NCBI GenBank assembly: GCA_031254675.1
Contig: JAIRTV010000057.1
Span: forward strand, 1-8,826
Source of the DNA: Planctomycetaceae bacterium
Lineage (GTDB): Bacteria; Planctomycetota; Planctomycetia; Pirellulales; Thermoguttaceae
Reading direction: 5' to 3'
Length of the DNA: 8,826 bases
Shown here: in pieces, positions 6,247-8,826 of the stretch
Position numbering within the stretch: the first letter of the stretch is position 1
Layout: the number at the start of each line of letters is the position of its first letter
Notes under the pieces: model-generated
What the model was told of the DNA's origin: nothing
What the model saw: only the letters and a program-made list of their open reading frames with translations
Databases searched by the model: none
Translations under genes and position numbers: made by a program

Positions 6247-6840
6247 ATGAAAAAAAATCATTTTCGGGATTACACTAATTACGTAGCGGAAAAACTCAAC
6301 GCAACTGTTGTAACACTTCGCGATGGGCGTGAGATTGACCAGGACGCGGGTATTGCGGAATGGGTTTGCCAATCGAAAGCAATTCGGGACGAAAAAAACG
6401 GGATTCTCTGGTTTATCGGCAACGGCGCCAGTGCAACCATTTCCGAACACATGGCGTTGGACGCCATGAAAGCGGGACAATTTAAAACCGGTTCGTGTAG
6501 CGAAACGTCTTATTTAACAGCAATTTGTAACGATGTCTCTTCTGAAGACTTATTTAGTTTCCGATTAGATCGGCATTTTACAACCAATGATATGTTGATT
6601 ACGACGAGTAGCAGTGGTAATTCGCCGAATGTTGTCAAGGCGATTGAAACTTGCCGGAAAAAAGGCGGCTATATCGTCACTCTTTCCGCAATGAAACCAG
6701 ACAACAAAAGCCGAAAACTGGGCGATTTGAATTTTTACGTTCCAGCGGAAACTTACGGAACGGCGGAAGTTTGCCACGGTGATTTGATGCACTGTTGGCT
6801 TGACGCTTTTCTCGACGAATACGAAGGCGGACGACGTTAA
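6247..6840 (+). CDS. SIS-domain protein related to phosphoheptose isomerase (GmhA-like)
   Basis: The protein has 197 residues from the ATG at 6247 (MKKNHFRDYTNYVAEKLN), close to the usual 190-200 of GmhA; ATG 6181 and TTG 6178 would add 22-23 residues (LTISTQSCSQHNQPINKLHK) with no family resemblance. It carries a single SIS (sugar isomerase) domain: FIGNGAS at 57-62, the phosphosugar loop SSSGNS at 121-126 followed by PNVVKAIE, then YIVTLSA and a C-terminal helix AEVCHGDLMHCWLDAFLDEY. GmhA makes D-glycero-D-manno-heptose 7-phosphate for heptose-containing glycans. In an ungapped comparison with E. coli GmhA, His61 is kept (His68) but Glu65 becomes Leu and His180 is not matched, while the Gln172 position is His177. 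So it is a SIS phosphosugar isomerase or binding protein of the GmhA group, with the exact reaction unproven. It follows glnS by 184 bp with no visible SD. Confidence 0.85.
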   Translation: MKKNHFRDYTNYVAEKLNATVVTLRDGREIDQDAGIAEWVCQSKAIRDEKNGILWFIGNGASATISEHMALDAMKAGQFKTGSCSETSYLTAICNDVSSEDLFSFRLDRHFTTNDMLITTSSSGNSPNVVKAIETCRKKGGYIVTLSAMKPDNKSRKLGDLNFYVPAETYGTAEVCHGDLMHCWLDAFLDEYEGGRR

Positions 6841-6887
6841 CAATAAATAACAACGAGTTATCGAAATAAAAAACATCGTGGCATCCT

Positions 6888-8708
6888 ATGAAAACAAATA
6901 AAAAATTTTTAGCGATGATTTGTTTTCTGTTTTTGTCATTTTCAATGACAATGCCGATTTCCTCTCAAATGCCGATATCTCATCCTTCTCGTTCAGATGA
7001 GATTCAGGATCTAGGTGAATTGGCGTACTATTTTAGGTGGATGGAATATCAGATTCATACAGAGCGACCGTCAAAAAATGCTCTTCCGCCTGAAAGAACT
7101 ATTTGTGGTCGGTATGGTTCCTTTCATTGTTCCTATCGGAGGATTGATAACGAAGATCGATATTTTCTTTCCGCTTCTTTTCCTCGTGCTATCAACTGTC
7201 CAGGATCCTTTAGACCATTTTTAACGTTTTTAGAGAACAAAGATTATCAAATCAAATATATTGCAATTCGCAAGAATACCATATTTCCCTTATTTGGAAG
7301 TTTATATTGTCTTGATAAAGCGGGACAATCTTTACCCGAAGTTCCCTCTATCGTCGTTTCTGCTTTTCGTATTTCTGACAGTGATATTCCTAAAGGGCTA
7401 ACACTACAAAGACGCAGCATTGTTTTTCCAATTTGCGAAGACGTCAAGAATTTACAGTATGGTGGGAACGCATGTTTATATGAAGGTTCTGTCTATATTG
7501 TTGGTTATGGTCAGTCACCAAACCCTTCAGAAGGACCTCGCGTTAAAATGGTAAACAGCCTTCTTTCGCTGGAAGAACAAAAACAAGCTTATGAAAAAAG
7601 AATAAGTGATTATGAAAAACGAAGACCTGAGATGGAAAAACTCTTTAAAAAGCTAAACTTACCAACTGACTATAAAATAGAGCCATGGTCTGATTCATTG
7701 GCGAGTAAGGGAGTTAAAGAAGGATGGTATAAAATAGGTGATATTGTTCCGTTTGAAACAGTTGCGCATAAAATTATCAATATTGTGTTACCGGATCAAG
7801 AAGACTGTCGAATTATTCATCGCAGAAACCCCGATGATAAAAGTATCACAGAACTCAAATGCCGTCTCATCGGTTGGGTCGAACTCGACCCGAATCCTAT
7901 TTCCCTCACTCAAAATATTATTTTTTCACTACCTATTCCTGAATCAGAAACTCCTATTGGTTTTTTAATCGAATTATTCCCGAGTTATGATCCTAATATT
8001 TTCAGAAATTTATGGAAATCAACCTCTCAAGAAGAAATAGATAATATTTTTAAAATACTCTCAAAATTACAGGAACAGTTATCATCTTTTAAAGAGCCGA
8101 ATATTAAGAAACAAAACTATCCTCAATTTTATAAGATACAAGAATCATACGAATTTATTTGGGATATTCTATTTCTTATCTACAGAAAACATCCAACCGA
8201 TACGATGAAAAAATCGTTGCTTGAACAATGGACAAATACGATAAAAACAGATGGTGTTCATTTTATAGGACTTTTGAAATCATTTAAGATAGAAGAAATC
8301 AATGTACCCAAAGAAAATTTTCTGCACGTAAAAGAAAGATCGTGGCAAATAATCGAACATTCGGATAATTTATTACTTCTCTATTTGTTTTGCTCGACAC
8401 TCCTCTCAATTGGTAATGATGATGATGTCAATAAGTTGGGTTTACTTCAAAAACGTTTTGATTTAAATACTCCTTCTGGTTATCGTGCTTGTGATATAGT
8501 GAATGATGCAAGAAATACATTGAGCTATCGTCTTGCACCGGAACGTGGAATACCTTCGAAAACCGGCATTGCGCCTATAACGTTAAAGGAATTTGAATTA
8601 CTTGGACCAATCGTTTCTTTAGACGAAAAAACGTTTAAGGAACGTGAAGAAGCGAAACGGCTTCGGATGATTCAAGAAGAACGGATAATAAAGAACGAAC
8701 AAAAATGA
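6888..8708 (+). CDS. Exported protein of unknown function with central coiled coil
   Basis: This 606-residue protein starts with a good signal peptide: MKTNKK, hydrophobic core (about residues 7-19), likely cleavage near TMPISS-Q27. Residues 30-215 form a Cys-containing region (Cys73, 81, 104, 141, 183, 196), suggesting disulphides outside the cytoplasm. Residues 226-257 (LSLEEQKQAYEKRISDYEKRR onward) are a strongly charged coiled coil. A segment around 270-370 ends in CRLIGWVELDPNP, then a helical, Lys/Glu-rich half without motifs I recognise runs to a basic-acidic tail (FKEREEAKRLRMIQEERIIK). There is no visible anchor, so it should be periplasmic or secreted. It begins 47 bp after the SIS gene and overlaps the next gene by ATGA, so it is probably co-transcribed and coupled with what follows. 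I do not recognise the family; it may be lineage-specific. Confidence 0.75.
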   Translation: MKTNKKFLAMICFLFLSFSMTMPISSQMPISHPSRSDEIQDLGELAYYFRWMEYQIHTERPSKNALPPERTICGRYGSFHCSYRRIDNEDRYFLSASFPRAINCPGSFRPFLTFLENKDYQIKYIAIRKNTIFPLFGSLYCLDKAGQSLPEVPSIVVSAFRISDSDIPKGLTLQRRSIVFPICEDVKNLQYGGNACLYEGSVYIVGYGQSPNPSEGPRVKMVNSLLSLEEQKQAYEKRISDYEKRRPEMEKLFKKLNLPTDYKIEPWSDSLASKGVKEGWYKIGDIVPFETVAHKIINIVLPDQEDCRIIHRRNPDDKSITELKCRLIGWVELDPNPISLTQNIIFSLPIPESETPIGFLIELFPSYDPNIFRNLWKSTSQEEIDNIFKILSKLQEQLSSFKEPNIKKQNYPQFYKIQESYEFIWDILFLIYRKHPTDTMKKSLLEQWTNTIKTDGVHFIGLLKSFKIEEINVPKENFLHVKERSWQIIEHSDNLLLLYLFCSTLLSIGNDDDVNKLGLLQKRFDLNTPSGYRACDIVNDARNTLSYRLAPERGIPSKTGIAPITLKEFELLGPIVSLDEKTFKEREEAKRLRMIQEERIIKNEQK

Positions 8709-8826
8709 TGGGACATCTGTGGGAACGGGATAAAAATTGGACAATAAGACTTATCAGAGCAACTGTTGATCTGAAAAATCACGTTAGATATTTTCACAAA
8801 TTAAGAAAAAAAGAACCATACTTGAA
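8705..8826 (+). CDS. Partial gene running off the right edge, basic N-terminus
   Basis: An ATG at 8705 overlaps the TGA of the preceding gene (ATGA), the usual sign of translational coupling. The frame then stays open to the window end, giving 40 residues that begin MMGHLWERDKNWTIRLIRAT and continue with a basic helix (VDLKNHVRYFHKLRKKEPYL). There is no signal peptide, so it would be cytoplasmic unless a membrane segment follows. The second codon is also ATG (8708) and could be the start. Function cannot be told from this fragment. Confidence 0.6.
   Translation, partial: MMGHLWERDKNWTIRLIRATVDLKNHVRYFHKLRKKEPYL

Noticed and set aside
1..8826. CRISPR array, tRNA or rRNA genes
   Set aside because: No regularly spaced direct repeats were seen, nor any tRNA or rRNA signature on either strand. 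The boxA-like 17-bp repeat occurs only twice and is not beside an array or rRNA gene.

Overview
The window looks like chromosomal DNA of a member of the Planctomycetota. This rests on two proteins: a 233-residue cytoplasmic-type protein (2195-2896, minus) and a short Cys-rich exported protein with an N-terminal MCG-x4-YC pattern (3511-4119, plus). Both resemble, from memory, proteins I associate with that phylum. The general absence of Shine-Dalgarno motifs ahead of genes also fits. Base composition looks low in GC for the phylum, which could mean a gut or host-associated lineage; that is inference only.

Layout. 1-262: no gene; two nested hairpins (82-146) resembling the right end of an IS200/IS605-type element or a REP unit. 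263-1702 (minus): an orphan RHS cassette, made of a start-less RHS core fragment fused to a variable C-terminal domain with a Cys-His-Asp pattern, followed by a 75-residue single-helix membrane protein in the position of an immunity gene. A 17-bp direct repeat (225-241 and 1785-1801) brackets this cassette; read on the minus strand it resembles a boxA antitermination element and contains TTGACA. 1703-2194: no gene; holds a probable minus-strand intrinsic terminator and an 11-bp-stem hairpin. 2195-2896: conserved hypothetical. 2897-3510: gene-free, apparently a divergent promoter region. 3511-4119: exported or lipoprotein-like protein. 4120-4367: leader region of glnS, with a 20-codon mini-ORF carrying the only clear AGGAGG in the window; that SD and start can pair with an upstream arm. 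4368-6062: complete glutaminyl-tRNA synthetase. 6247-6840: SIS-domain protein related to phosphoheptose isomerases but lacking residues expected at the active site. 6888-8708: 606-residue exported protein of unknown function, overlapping by ATGA with a partial gene that runs off the right edge.

Only the RHS toxin-like/immunity pair and the last two plus-strand genes look functionally linked. glnS is a housekeeping gene. The most interesting items are the repeat-bounded orphan RHS cassette with its predicted papain/transglutaminase-like tip, and the mini-ORF leader of glnS.
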